From contig JAFEEX010000025.1 of NCBI GenBank assembly GCA_018240895.1, forward strand, positions 1-56,018: a stretch of DNA of 56,018 bases, given 5' to 3'. The DNA comes from Pseudomonadota bacterium (GTDB taxonomy: Bacteria > Pseudomonadota > Alphaproteobacteria > Sphingomonadales > Sphingomonadaceae). Of the stretch, positions 42,423 through 56,018 are shown piece by piece. Both the position numbers and the translations under genes were made by a program. Position 1 is the first letter of the stretch. Each line of letters begins with the position of its first letter. The notes under the pieces are model-generated. The model made no database searches. It saw only the letters and a list, made by a program, of their open reading frames with translations, and was not told the DNA's origin.

Positions 42423-44875
42423 TCCTCATCTTCAGCCGGCGGATCGACCCGCATCGCTGCATCGGCGAGCCCTTCGGCTTCCAGCAGCAGTTCGTCATCC
42501 GCCGCGCCTTGCGGTAACTGTTCGCGCCCGATCATCACCAGTACCGGCACCGCCAGCGGGCTCACCCGGTCCAGCATTTCATGTCGCAATGCGGTCTGTG
42601 CCCGGTCCAGCAGCCCCGCCAGCCGGCTCACATCGGTCATCCGCGCCCGCGCGTCCGCCCGGGCGGCATCGATCAGCAGGTGATCGGGTTCGTATTTGCG
42701 CAAAACGTCATAGATCAGATCGGTCGAAAAGGTCACTTGTCGCCCGGTCTTGCGTTTGCCGGGCTGCTGCCGTTCAACCAGCCCGGAAATGACCGCCACT
42801 TCGCGAAAGGCCCGGCGAAGAAGGTAGCTGCCTTCAACCCATTGAATGAATTCGTCGGCCAGAATGGTGGGAGAAAGCAGCCGTGCGGGGTCATCCACCG
42901 GGCGCAGGCCCCAAACGGCCAGGGCATAGTCGTTGGCCACGAAGCCCAATGGGGCCAGCCCCTGTTCCTCCATCCGCCGCGTCACCAGCATCCCGAGCGA
43001 CTGGTTGGCGGGCCATCCTTCAAAGGTATGAAAGACGGTATAGTGCTGCCGCTCCAGCTGAAAACTCTCAACCAGCAACGTGCCGGGCTCCGGCAAGGCA
43101 GAGCGCCAGTCCTGCACTTCCAGCCACTCGCGCACATCATCGGGAAAGCGCGCCCAGCCGGCACGATCAGCCAGCAGCGCTTGCACCCGCTGTGACAGGT
43201 GCGTGGTCAGCGGCATCCGTTGGCCCATATAGCTGGGGATCTGTCCTGTCCGCTTCGCGGCGCGAACCAGCAGTTCCCCCTCGCGCAGTGACTCGACTTC
43301 CAGATCCAGCCCGGCAAAGCGGAACGTGCTACCGGGGGCAAGGGCGGCGGCAAACCCTTCTTCTACCCGGCCGAGCGCGCGGCCATTGCGAAAGCGCACG
43401 TCAATCATTTCCGAATCGACGATGATCCCGGCATTGAGCCTATAGCGCGCCGCGTGCTCAGGGTGGGTCAGCCGCCAAAGCCCGTCGCGCCCTTCAAAGA
43501 TCCGGCGAAAGCGATCATAGGCCTTGAGCGCATAGCCGCCGGTCGCCACGAAATGCAGCACCCGGCTCCATACCGCCTCGTCCACCCAGTCATAGGCCGC
43601 GCTCGACTGAACCTCTGCCAGCAGCGCAGTGCCCGAAAACGGTCCGGCGCAGGCCCGGCCCATGACGTGCTGGGCCAGCACGTCCAGCCCGCCGGGACGG
43701 AAATCCTCACCATCACGCTGCCCCTCATCAACTGCCTGCCGCGCGGCGACCGCTTCCAGAAACTCAAAGCGATTGCCGGGCACCAGCAAGGCCCGGCTTG
43801 CGACATCAAGTCGGTGCCCGGCCCGCCCGATTCGCTGGAGCAGTCGCGACGATCCCTTGGGCGCACCCATTTGCACCACCAGGTCAACATCGCCCCAATC
43901 GACCCCCAGGTCCAGGCTGGCGGTCGCCACCAGTGCGCGCAGTTCGCCGCGCGCCATTGCCCCTTCAACCTTGCGTCGCGCCTCTCGCGACAGCGATCCG
44001 TGATGAATGCCGATCGGCAAGTGATCGGCATTGGCATCCCACAATTGCTGAAAGATCAGCTCGGCAAGAAAGCGGGTGTTGCAAAAGATCAACGTGGTGC
44101 GATTGGCACAAATCGCGTCGTAAAGCTGCGGGATGGCCCAGGTGGCGGCGTGGCCACCCCACGGCACGCGGGCATCTTGCGGCAACAGGATATCAACTTC
44201 CGGCGGCGCGCCCGGCTCACCATCAACCAGCGTAACGCTTTCCTCCCGGCCGCCGGGGGCAAGCCAGCGCCGGAAGCCCGCGGGATCCGCCAGGGTGGCT
44301 GAGAGCGCCACGCGCTGCATCGCCGGGGCCAGAGCCTGCAGCCGGGTCAATGCCAAGGCGAGCAGATCCCCGCGTTTGCCGGTGGCAAAGGCATGAACCT
44401 CATCAATCACTACCCGCTTCAGCCCGGCAAACAGCTGCTCCGCCTCAGGATAGGATAGCAGCAGCGACAAGGATTCGGGCGTGGTCAGCAGGATGTGCGG
44501 GGGGCGGGCGCGCTGGCGGGCCTTGCGATCAGACGGCGTGTCGCCGCTGCGCGTCTCGATCCGGATCGGCAGGCCAAGTTCCTCGACCGGGGCGAGCAGG
44601 TTGCGCTGCACATCATGCCCCAGCGCCTTCAGCGGCGAAACATAGAGTGTGTGCAATCCATCCGGGGGGGAGGCGCCGGCCAGGCGTGACGGGCAGAACG
44701 CGGCCAGCGTCGGCAGAAAGCCGGCCAGGGTCTTGCCTGCCCCGGTATCGGCCACCAGCAGCGCGTGACGTCCCTGTGCCGCCACCTCCAGCATCTCGCG
44801 CTGGTGACGCCGCATCGTCCAGCCGCGGCTGGCAAACCACTGATCAAGTTCAAGGGGGAGCAATGGCGCGCTCAT
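42419..44875 (-). CDS. Ligase-associated DNA damage response DEXH helicase (Lhr-like)
   Basis: 818 residues from the ATG at 44875; an upstream ATG at 44929 is possible. Superfamily 2 motifs: ADTGAGKTLAG (Walker A, Lys48), LYVSPLKALGHDVQRNL, LTTPESL, VVIDEVHAF (DEVH), ALSATLADP, then IFCNTRFLAELIFQQLW, VATASLDLGVDWGDVDLVVQMGAPKGSSRLLQRIGRAGHR. An Lhr-type C-terminal region follows. The family occurs with an ATP-dependent DNA ligase, an exonuclease and a phosphoesterase in damage-response clusters; none of those partners is adjacent here. Confidence 0.88.
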   Translation of the reverse strand: MSAPLLPLELDQWFASRGWTMRRHQREMLEVAAQGRHALLVADTGAGKTLAGFLPTLAAFCPSRLAGASPPDGLHTLYVSPLKALGHDVQRNLLAPVEELGLPIRIETRSGDTPSDRKARQRARPPHILLTTPESLSLLLSYPEAEQLFAGLKRVVIDEVHAFATGKRGDLLALALTRLQALAPAMQRVALSATLADPAGFRRWLAPGGREESVTLVDGEPGAPPEVDILLPQDARVPWGGHAATWAIPQLYDAICANRTTLIFCNTRFLAELIFQQLWDANADHLPIGIHHGSLSREARRKVEGAMARGELRALVATASLDLGVDWGDVDLVVQMGAPKGSSRLLQRIGRAGHRLDVASRALLVPGNRFEFLEAVAARQAVDEGQRDGEDFRPGGLDVLAQHVMGRACAGPFSGTALLAEVQSSAAYDWVDEAVWSRVLHFVATGGYALKAYDRFRRIFEGRDGLWRLTHPEHAARYRLNAGIIVDSEMIDVRFRNGRALGRVEEGFAAALAPGSTFRFAGLDLEVESLREGELLVRAAKRTGQIPSYMGQRMPLTTHLSQRVQALLADRAGWARFPDDVREWLEVQDWRSALPEPGTLLVESFQLERQHYTVFHTFEGWPANQSLGMLVTRRMEEQGLAPLGFVANDYALAVWGLRPVDDPARLLSPTILADEFIQWVEGSYLLRRAFREVAVISGLVERQQPGKRKTGRQVTFSTDLIYDVLRKYEPDHLLIDAARADARARMTDVSRLAGLLDRAQTALRHEMLDRVSPLAVPVLVMIGREQLPQGAADDELLLEAEGLADAAMRVDPPAEDED

Positions 44876-44995
44876 CGCGTTTCGTGGTCCCGGCGGATAC
44901 TTGCCGGACGCGGTGCTGTCATGGGCCATCGGACGGTCACGGCATGGCCATACCGCGTCGCGCTGCTTGCAGCCAGCACGGGAATTGCCCCGATC

Positions 44996-46387
44996 CTATG
45001 TGCGCGTCACGCCGGACAAGGATAGCTGGGCGTCGAGCTCTGCCAGCAGTCGCGCCAGCTTTTCGTCACTTTCACTTTCCGCCCGCGCGGTAAGCATGGC
45101 CTGGGTGTTTGAAGCGCGCAGCAACCACCAGCCATCCGGGGTGGTGACGCGCACCCCGTCCACCGTCGAAACCTGCGCGCCGCTTTGTTCAAGGCGCGCG
45201 GCCACCTCTTCCACCACCGCGAACTTGCGGCCATCGGCCACGGCAAAGCGCAGCTCTGGCGTGTTGACCGGTTGCGGCATCGCATCGCGCAGCTGGGTCA
45301 CGCTGCGCCCCAGGCGGATCGACGCGGCGATCAGGCGCAGCGCGGCATAGAGCGCATCGTCGAACCCGTACCATTGGTCCGCGAACATGATGTGGCCGGT
45401 CATCTCCCCGGCCAGCGGCGCGCCAATCGCCTTCATTTCGGATTTGATCAGGCTATGCCCGGTCTTGCTCATATGCGCCTGCCCGCCCAGCGCAGCGATC
45501 CGGTCAAACAGCACCTGCGATGCTTTCACATCCGCGATCACCGTTGATCCCGGCGCGCGGCGCAGCAGGTCTTCGGCCAGGATCATCAGCAACTGATCGC
45601 CCCACAGCACCCGCCCCTTGGCATCAACCACCACGATCCGGTCGCCGTCACCGTCCAGAGCCACTCCGAAATGGAGTGATCTGGCCGCGACCAATGCCTT
45701 CAGGTCGGCAAGATTGGCCTCAACGGTCGGGTCCGGATGGTGGTTCGGGAACCCGCCGTCAACGGAGGTGAAAAGCGCGTGATGTTCGCCGGGAAGCAGG
45801 CCTATCAACCGTTCGAGAGCGGGGCCGGCGGCGCCGTTGCCGGCGTCCCAGCCGATCCGCAGGGCACCGAGCGCCGCGGGATCAAGCCCGGCAAGGGCGC
45901 TGGTCAACCGGTCGACATAGGCGGGCAGGATCTCGCGGTTCCGGACCGTGCCGCTGCCCTCGCTCCAGTCCCCGATCGCCGCGCGTCGTCCCAGCTCCTG
46001 CAGGTCGGTCCCGCAAAACGGACGCCCCCCCAATACTATCTTGAAGCCATTGTGATCGGCGGGATTATGGCTGCCGGTTACCTGAATGCCGCCCTGCACC
46101 TGATCGATTGACGCTTCGGCGAAATAGAGCATCGGTGTAGGCCCCAGCCCGATCCGCACCACGTCTGCTCCGCCTGCGGTCAGGCCGGCGGTCAGTGCAG
46201 CCTCAAGTTCCGGTGAGGAAGTGCGGCCGTCGCGCCCGACCGCCACGCTGGTTCCACCGCTTTCGCGCAGAACGGTGGCAAAGCCGCGGCCCACGGCACA
46301 GGCATCGGCCGCGCCCAGGGTCTGGCCGACAACGCCGCGGATATCATATTCGCGCAGGATGGTGGGATCGAACCGGTGCTGCTTCAC
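44996..46387 (-). CDS. Phosphomannomutase/phosphoglucomutase (AlgC/ManB-like)
   Basis: 463 residues from a GTG that overlaps the dnaJ-like stop (GTGA). Alpha-D-phosphohexomutase motifs: ILREYDIRGVVGQTL, the phosphoserine loop QVTGSHNPADHNGFKIVL, the metal loop GVALDGDGDRIVVVD and the sugar loop KMKAIGAPLAGEMTGHIMF-type GEMTGH; C-terminal phosphate loop LLRASNTQAMLTARAES. It interconverts hexose 1- and 6-phosphates for exopolysaccharide or LPS precursors. A separate glucose-specific mutase is in the glycogen operon. Confidence 0.92.
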   Translation of the reverse strand: MKQHRFDPTILREYDIRGVVGQTLGAADACAVGRGFATVLRESGGTSVAVGRDGRTSSPELEAALTAGLTAGGADVVRIGLGPTPMLYFAEASIDQVQGGIQVTGSHNPADHNGFKIVLGGRPFCGTDLQELGRRAAIGDWSEGSGTVRNREILPAYVDRLTSALAGLDPAALGALRIGWDAGNGAAGPALERLIGLLPGEHHALFTSVDGGFPNHHPDPTVEANLADLKALVAARSLHFGVALDGDGDRIVVVDAKGRVLWGDQLLMILAEDLLRRAPGSTVIADVKASQVLFDRIAALGGQAHMSKTGHSLIKSEMKAIGAPLAGEMTGHIMFADQWYGFDDALYAALRLIAASIRLGRSVTQLRDAMPQPVNTPELRFAVADGRKFAVVEEVAARLEQSGAQVSTVDGVRVTTPDGWWLLRASNTQAMLTARAESESDEKLARLLAELDAQLSLSGVTRT

Positions 46388-46677
46388 TGCTGCTGTCCCA
46401 GCCGTTCCAGCCGGGCGAGCAGCAAATCGCGCGCGCGGGCGGCAGCGTGAACCTGATCGCTGGTGCCGCCGCGATCGGGATGGACCCTGGTAAGCAGCCG
46501 GCGATGCGCCTCGATAATCTCATCCCGCCGGGCATCGCGCCCCAGCCCCAGCAGGGCACGCGCCTGCGCCTCGTCCTGCGACCGTTCGGACAGCCGCCAC
46601 AATTCCCACGGCCAGCGTCCGGTAAATGCCTTGCTGGCCAGGGTCGCCAGCACAAGCAGGGTGATCAGGCGGCCCAC
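46384..46677 (-). CDS. Membrane-anchored DnaJ-domain protein
   Basis: 97 residues from a GTG. An N-terminal hydrophobic helix (LITLLVLATLASKAF) is followed by a J domain, EAQARALLGLGRDARRDEIIEAHRRLLTRVHPDRGGTSDQVHAAARARDLLLARL, with the HPD motif. There is no Gly-rich or zinc domain. It would recruit DnaK at the membrane; the same TIM14/DnaJ-like layout is common in alphaproteobacteria. ATPase partners are not in the window. Confidence 0.86.
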   Translation of the reverse strand: MGRLITLLVLATLASKAFTGRWPWELWRLSERSQDEAQARALLGLGRDARRDEIIEAHRRLLTRVHPDRGGTSDQVHAAARARDLLLARLERLGQQQ

Positions 46678-46685
46678 GCGCAGGT

Positions 46686-47510
46686 TCAGCCTTGCGAAGT
46701 CAGGGCCAGTTCCGGCTCTCTTGCCGCAGGCATCGGCAGGCCCAGCGCCGCGATCAGTGCGCGCAGTTCCTGCCGGGCGACCAGATGACTGGTGCCCAGC
46801 TCACCCAGATGCCCCTTGTCCAGCAGGGTAAGGCCCGAGGGGAACAGCTCGCGATAGATCACGCGTTCGGACAGGCCGCTGGCGATGCGGAAGCCGACCC
46901 GCTTGGACAGTTCGGTCAGGGCCTGGTCAAGCCGGCGCATATTGCGCGCCTCGATATGCTGGGTGCGGTTGCGCACAACCACCCAGTCCATTTCGCGCCG
47001 CTTGTCCTGAATGGTGGCCATCGCGCGTTTCTTGCGCGCTTCCCAGATCAGCTCGGCATAGAATGACAGGCGCCGGACCTTGAAGGTTTCCGCATCGACC
47101 TGGCCGATCAGATCGAAATCGACAAAGCTGTCATTCAGCGGGGTGACCAGCGTATCCGCTTCCGTCGCGGCGTGGCGGGCAAACGCATCGTCGCGGCCGG
47201 GGGTGTCAAACAGCAGAAAATCCATACCTTCGCCGATCTGCGCCGCCAGTTCGTCAAGTTCCGTGGTGGTTGCGCCGTTGAACACGGCAAAGCGCGCATT
47301 GGGCAGATCGATGGCGCGGCGCGTTTCGGTTTCCGCTCGGTTTTCCAGATAGCGGTGCAGGGTGCGCTGGCGCGGATCAAGATCGATCGCCCCAACCCGT
47401 GCCCCCTGGTAAGCCAGCGCGATGGCCACGTGAACCGCGGTGGTCGATTTGCCGGTTCCGCCCTTTTCGTTGGCGAAGACAATGCGGTGCGGTGCGGTCG
47501 GAGCGGACAC
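46686..47510 (-). CDS. mipZ: MipZ-type ParA family ATPase
   Basis: 274 residues from a GTG. Deviant Walker A with KGGTGKST (IVFANEKGGTGKSTTAVHVAIAL), AIDLDPRQRTLHRYLENR, Walker B-like DFLLFDTPGRDD and TPLNDSFVDFDLIGQVD. These match MipZ of alphaproteobacteria, which forms a gradient from ParB at the cell poles and keeps FtsZ at midcell. Lies upstream of the DnaJ-like gene with an 8-nt gap; divergent from panC. Confidence 0.9.
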   Translation of the reverse strand: MSAPTAPHRIVFANEKGGTGKSTTAVHVAIALAYQGARVGAIDLDPRQRTLHRYLENRAETETRRAIDLPNARFAVFNGATTTELDELAAQIGEGMDFLLFDTPGRDDAFARHAATEADTLVTPLNDSFVDFDLIGQVDAETFKVRRLSFYAELIWEARKKRAMATIQDKRREMDWVVVRNRTQHIEARNMRRLDQALTELSKRVGFRIASGLSERVIYRELFPSGLTLLDKGHLGELGTSHLVARQELRALIAALGLPMPAAREPELALTSQG

Positions 47511-47611
47511 GGTTTACCTTGTGATGATCTATTGAACGGGTTGCCCAGTGCCGCGATGCAGCATAGGAGCGGCACTGGCCGCCAGTGCTGTTTACAGGAG
47601 GGGGTTTGCCT

Positions 47612-48460
47612 GTGCAAACGGTGACAACGCTTGATCCACTGCGCAATGCATTGGCCGCGCTCCGCCGCGATGGACCGGTCGCGCTGGTTCCGACCATGGG
47701 GGCGCTGCATGAAGGCCATCTGGCGCTGGTTCGCGCGGCGCAGCAACAGGCCCGCCATGTGGTCGCGTCGATCTTCGTCAACCCGCGTCAGTTTGGCCCG
47801 CGTGAGGATCTGTCGCGCTATCCACGGCAGCTTGAACGCGATCGCGATTTGCTGGAAGGCGAAGGTGTCAGCCTGTTGTGGGTGCCGGACGTAGAGGCGA
47901 TGTATCCGGCCGGCTATGCCACCTCGGTCAGTGTGGCACAGGTCAGCGAGGGGCTGTGCGGCGCGGCGCGGCCCGGGCATTTTGACGGCGTGGCTACCGT
48001 GGTTGCCAAGCTGTTCAATCAGGTCCAGCCCGATATGGCCCTGTTCGGCGAAAAGGACTGGCAGCAGCTTGCGGTGATCCGGCGCATGGCGCGCGATCTT
48101 GATCTGACAGCGCCCGCCGCATCGGCCATTCACGGGGTGGCGACCGTGCGTGATGCGGATGGATTGGCGCTGTCATCGCGCAACGCCTTCCTGTCGGCCG
48201 GGCAGCGGGCCCAGGCGGCAGCTTTGCCGCGCGCGATGGACCGCGCCATCGCCGCGCTGCGCAGCGGGCAGGAACAGGCCGCGGTATTGGCTCGATTGGC
48301 TGCCGATCTTATCGATGCCGGCTTCGCATCGATCGATTATGCAGAGGTTCGTGATGCGGAAACTCTGGACTATACATTGAATTTTCAGAATAATTCCGCA
48401 CGTCTATTTGTTGCGGCGCGGATTGGTGATACGCGCCTGATCGACAACAAGCCGGTGTGA
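47612..48460 (+). CDS. panC: Pantothenate synthetase
   Basis: 282 residues from the GTG at 47612 (AGGAGG 10 nt upstream); a TTG at 47606 and an earlier ATG are alternatives. Motifs: LVPTMGALHEGHLALVRAAQ with the HxGH site, SIFVNPRQFGPREDLSRYPR, LFGEKDWQQLAVIRRMARDL and LALSSRNAFLSAGQR (KMSKS-like). It joins pantoate and beta-alanine using ATP to make vitamin B5. Its stop codon overlaps the longest open frame of the next gene, whose true start is 105 nt further on. Confidence 0.94.
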   Translation: MQTVTTLDPLRNALAALRRDGPVALVPTMGALHEGHLALVRAAQQQARHVVASIFVNPRQFGPREDLSRYPRQLERDRDLLEGEGVSLLWVPDVEAMYPAGYATSVSVAQVSEGLCGAARPGHFDGVATVVAKLFNQVQPDMALFGEKDWQQLAVIRRMARDLDLTAPAASAIHGVATVRDADGLALSSRNAFLSAGQRAQAAALPRAMDRAIAALRSGQEQAAVLARLAADLIDAGFASIDYAEVRDAETLDYTLNFQNNSARLFVAARIGDTRLIDNKPV

Positions 48461-48564
48461 CTCGCGTTGAGGATTGCCAGGCACGACAGGGCCGCGAGTT
48501 TTGGACAGGTTCACGGGCTTTTGGCCCTTCACGGGCAAGGCCTCATACGATCGAGGAGGATTTG

Positions 48565-49341
48565 ATGCGTAGATTTGTTTCCGGTTTGCTGACTATGGCG
48601 CTTGTCGCAACCACGGCAACGCCGGCGCTTTCCAAGGACAACGGCTCGTCCGGGCGTCAGGCACAGACCAAGGGCACGCGCGAGATTCCGCACTGCACCC
48701 GCAGCCTGGGGACGGTGGCGATAGTCGAGCCCGACAACCAATGGTGGCGCGAACTGAGCCTGGGCAGCCCCGAGGCGATCATCAAGATATTCGTCCAGCA
48801 ATCGGGCTGCTTCCGGCTGGTCAATCGTGGCCGCGCAATGCAGAGCCGCGCGATGGAGCGCGCCATGGCCGACAATGGCGAACTGCAAGCCGGATCGAAC
48901 CTTGGCAAGGGCCAGGTGAAGGCGGCCGACTACTTCCTTCAGCCCGATATCGTTTCGACCAACCGCAATTCGGGCGGCAATTCCATTGGCGGCGTTCTTG
49001 GCGGGATCGGCGGTTTGTTCGGCCGGGGTGCCGGGGCTGTCCTTGGCGGCATCAGCGTCAAGAAGGGTGAGGCCAACGTCACCCTGTCAGCCGTCAACGC
49101 CCGCACGACCGAGGAAGAGGCGCTGACCGAAGGCTATTACCGCAAGAGCGATCTGGGCTGGGGTGCTGGCGGCGGCCTGTTCAGCGGCGGCACCTTTGGC
49201 GGCGCAGGCGGCGGCGGCTATCAGAACACGGAAATCGGCCAGATCATCGTTCTTGCCTACCTTGATGCCTACACCAAACTGGTCAGCCAGCTTGGTGGTC
49301 TGCCGGCCAATGCCGCACAGGCGGCTCCGCAGGCACGATAG
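48565..49341 (+). CDS. CsgG/HfaB-like exported protein
   Basis: 258 residues from the ATG at 48565 (GAGGAGGA upstream); an open frame starts earlier at 48457. Signal peptide MRRFVSGLLTMALVATTATPALS with no lipobox. The mature part shows LGTVAIVEPDNQWWRELSLGSPEAIIKIFVQQSGCFRLVNRGRAMQSRAMERAMADNG, a CsgG-type core, then Gly-rich GIGGLFGRGAGAVLGGI, VTLSAVNARTTEEEALTEGYYRKSDLGWG and EIGQIIVLAYLDAYTKLVSQL. CsgG family members assemble curli or holdfast secretion pores; here the role is inferred only. Confidence 0.75.
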   Translation: MRRFVSGLLTMALVATTATPALSKDNGSSGRQAQTKGTREIPHCTRSLGTVAIVEPDNQWWRELSLGSPEAIIKIFVQQSGCFRLVNRGRAMQSRAMERAMADNGELQAGSNLGKGQVKAADYFLQPDIVSTNRNSGGNSIGGVLGGIGGLFGRGAGAVLGGISVKKGEANVTLSAVNARTTEEEALTEGYYRKSDLGWGAGGGLFSGGTFGGAGGGGYQNTEIGQIIVLAYLDAYTKLVSQLGGLPANAAQAAPQAR

Positions 49342-49351
49342 GCGTGTGACG

Positions 49352-49387
49352 AAGGGGAGGGGCCCGGGACCAGGGCTCCCTCCCTTC
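49352..49387. terminator. Convergent hairpin between csgG-like and glgX
   Basis: GAAGGGGAGGGGCCC (49352-49366) and GGGCTCCTCCCTTC (49374-49387) form a ~14-bp stem with one bulge and one G-U pair, between two converging genes. No T-run on either side, so termination would be weak or Rho-assisted. Confidence 0.45.
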
Positions 49388-49389
49388 GA

Positions 49390-54279
<4,890 letters not shown>

Positions 54280-54283
<4 letters not shown>

Positions 54284-55542
54284 CCCAGTCGGTCTATCAT
54301 CGACCGGGTAATCAGGCATACCCCGCTCTCCGTGCGGCGAAAGCGGCGGGCATCAAGTTCCGGGTCTTCGCCGACCACCAGGTTTTCGGGAATACGCACG
54401 CCCGAATCAATAATCACGCGGGACAGCCGCGCACCCCGGCCGATATTGCAATGGGGCAGGATCACTCCCTCGTTGACGCTGGAAAACGAACCCATCTTGA
54501 CCCCGGTGAACAGCAGGCTGCGCCAGGCCGTCGCACCAGAGACGATGCAATCCTGACTGATCAGCGAGCTGATGGCAGTGCCGCGCCGCCCTTCTTCATC
54601 ATGAACGAATTTGGCAGGCGATGACACGATCTGGTCGGTCCAGATCCGCCAGTCCCGATCATACATATCCAGTTTGGGCACCACGTCGGTCAGATCAAGA
54701 TTGGCGTCGAAATAGGCATCCAGCGTGCCGACATCGCGCCAGTATTCGCCAATTTCATCGGCAGCGCGGATGCAGCTGTCAGTGAATTTGTGCGCCACGG
54801 CCTTTCCGTGCTTGACGATGTAGGGGATAATGTCACCGCCGAAATCGCGCTTGGAATCCGGGTCTTCGGCATCGCGGCGCAGCTGTTCGAACAGAAAGGC
54901 CGTCTCGAACACGTAGATCCCCATGGAAGCCAGTGCCATAGCGGGGTTGCCCGGCATTGCCGGGGGATCCTTGGGCTTTTCGACGAAAGCGGTGATCACG
55001 CTGTTTTCATCCACCGCCATCACGCCGAACCCACTGGCCTCCGCCCGCGGCACCACCAGGCAACCAACGGTCACGTCCGCGCCCGAATTGACGTGCTGCT
55101 GCAGCATCAATTCGTAATCCATCTTGTAGATGTGATCGCCCGCCAGGATGACCATGTATTTGGGGGCGTGGCTTTCGATGATGTCGATGTTCTGGAACAC
55201 CGCGTCCGCCGTGCCTTCGTACCAGTGCAATTCGTCGATGCGCTGGCTGGCGGGCAGGATATCGAAGCTTTCGTTGCGTTCCGGGCGCAGGAAGTTCCAC
55301 GCACGCTGCATGTGACGGATCAGCGAGTGCGCCTTGTATTGCGTGGCGACACCGATGCGGCGGATGCCCGAATTGATCGCGTTGGACAGGGCGAAATCGA
55401 TGATCCGGCTCATTCCGCCGAAATAGACCGCCGGCTTGGCACGGCGATCAGTCAGTTCCATCAATCGCGATCCGCGCCCCCCGGCCAGGACATAAGCCAT
55501 GGCGTCGCGGGCCAGCGGGGCGTGTAGGCGTTCCTTGGTCAT
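54280..55542 (-). CDS. glgC: Glucose-1-phosphate adenylyltransferase
   Basis: 420 residues. Nucleotide-binding [56 protein letters not shown], the substrate block [28 protein letters not shown] and a C-terminal left-handed beta-helix ([39 protein letters not shown]). It makes ADP-glucose, the committed step; the enzyme family is allosterically controlled, in alphaproteobacteria often by fructose 6-phosphate and pyruvate. Confidence 0.96.
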
Positions 55543-55577
55543 CGCTTATCCTCTCCATCACTCGCCCGTTCGGCGTC

Positions 55578-56018
55578 CTATCCCTCGAATACCAGCATCA
55601 GCGTGGCGAGCGGCGGCAGCACCACCATGGCTGCACAGTCTTTCGCTGTGATAGTCCCGCCGTTACCTTGTCCGCTGCCGCCATAGACAGCGGCATCGGT
55701 GTTGATGACCTCGCGCCAGGTGCCGTCATGCGGCAGCGGCAAGCGGTAGTGATCGTGAAGCTGCGGGGTCATGTTGCTGACCACCACCACCGGCGGCGCA
55801 TCCGGCGCCTTGCGCTGCCAGGCGAAGACCGATGCTGCGGCATCGTCAACCACCAGCCACTCAAACCCGTCACCCTCGCAGTCGCGGGCGTGAAGCGCGG
55901 GCAGATCGCGGTAAGCGCGGTTAAGATCGCGCAGCAGCGCCCGGACCCCGGCGTGGGCCGGGGCATCAAGCAGATGCCAATCGAGTGCGCGCTCCTCGCT
56001 CCATTCGCGGCGCTGGGC
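55578..56018 (-). CDS. glgB: 1,4-alpha-glucan branching enzyme, 3' part
   Basis: The gene runs off the right edge; about 146 C-terminal residues are present. The reading frame stays open to the last base (REWSEERALDWHLLDAPAHAGVRALLRDLNRAYRDLPALHARDCEGDGFEWLVVDDA), then SVFAWQRKA, VVVVSNMTPQLHDHYRLPLPHDGTWREVINTDAAVYGGSG and a final beta strand. This is the C-terminal all-beta domain of bacterial GlgB, which makes alpha-1,6 branches. Internal GTG-led frames in this stretch are not separate genes. Confidence 0.93.
   Translation of the reverse strand, partial: AQRREWSEERALDWHLLDAPAHAGVRALLRDLNRAYRDLPALHARDCEGDGFEWLVVDDAAASVFAWQRKAPDAPPVVVVSNMTPQLHDHYRLPLPHDGTWREVINTDAAVYGGSGQGNGGTITAKDCAAMVVLPPLATLMLVFEG

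Noticed and set aside
44876-44995. SOS box before the damage-response helicase
   Set aside because: No GTTC-N7-GTTC or GAAC-N7-GAAC with one mismatch or fewer was seen upstream of the helicase start.

Overview
The window is about 56 kb of high-GC bacterial chromosome with dense, mostly ATGA-coupled operons. Gene content points to an alphaproteobacterium of the order Sphingomonadales (Erythrobacteraceae/Sphingomonadaceae-like): a Rhodobacter-type gene transfer agent (GTA) cluster, an argD-argF-hslO operon, MipZ, GlpX next to homoserine dehydrogenase, a spinster-type MFS carrier, a large TonB receptor and a TonB/ExbB/ExbD locus with several ExbD copies. This placement is inferred from protein families and order; no rRNA or tRNA gene was seen.

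Layout. 1-2671: CaiB-type CoA transferase, then a convergent glutathione transferase/YqaA pair. 2672-17977: a complete-looking GTA structural cluster on the + strand (terS, terL, portal, protease, capsid, connectors, tail tube, chaperones, tape measure, distal tail, hub, peptidase, tip). It has no integrase, replication, repressor or lysis gene. A near-consensus sigma-70 promoter with an overlapping LexA-like box precedes it, and an antitoxin/PIN-toxin cassette sits between terL and the portal gene. 18061-19837: OmpA-type porin and periplasmic Cu/Zn SOD. 19840-25719: a minus-strand run with MFS, queC, a small secreted protein, hslO, argF and argD. 25848-28668: a two-domain cold-shock protein, a DUF442 phosphatase-like protein, a small membrane protein and a fatty acid hydroxylase. 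28724-32805: GMC oxidoreductase convergent with a TonB receptor. 33017-38779: inositol-phosphatase/HisN, prs, glpX, a small exported protein on the opposite strand, hom, and a secreted unknown.

39115-42422 holds a TonB-ExbB-ExbD-ExbD operon ending at a strong terminator, then a third exbD. The third exbD has its own promoter region carrying a 19-bp palindrome that matches the Zur (zinc uptake regulator) consensus. 42419-49341: a ligase-associated Lhr-type helicase, phosphomannomutase, DnaJ-like protein, MipZ, panC and a CsgG-like protein. 49390-56018: a glycogen operon read right to left (glgB partial, glgC, glgA, pgm, glgX).

The most interesting signals are the possible SOS control of the GTA cluster, the toxin-antitoxin cassette inside it, a fused 780-residue gp12 paired with a short gp15, paired perfect hairpins just after the capsid gene, and the separate Zur-boxed exbD. 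All family calls come from reading the sequence; no database search was run.
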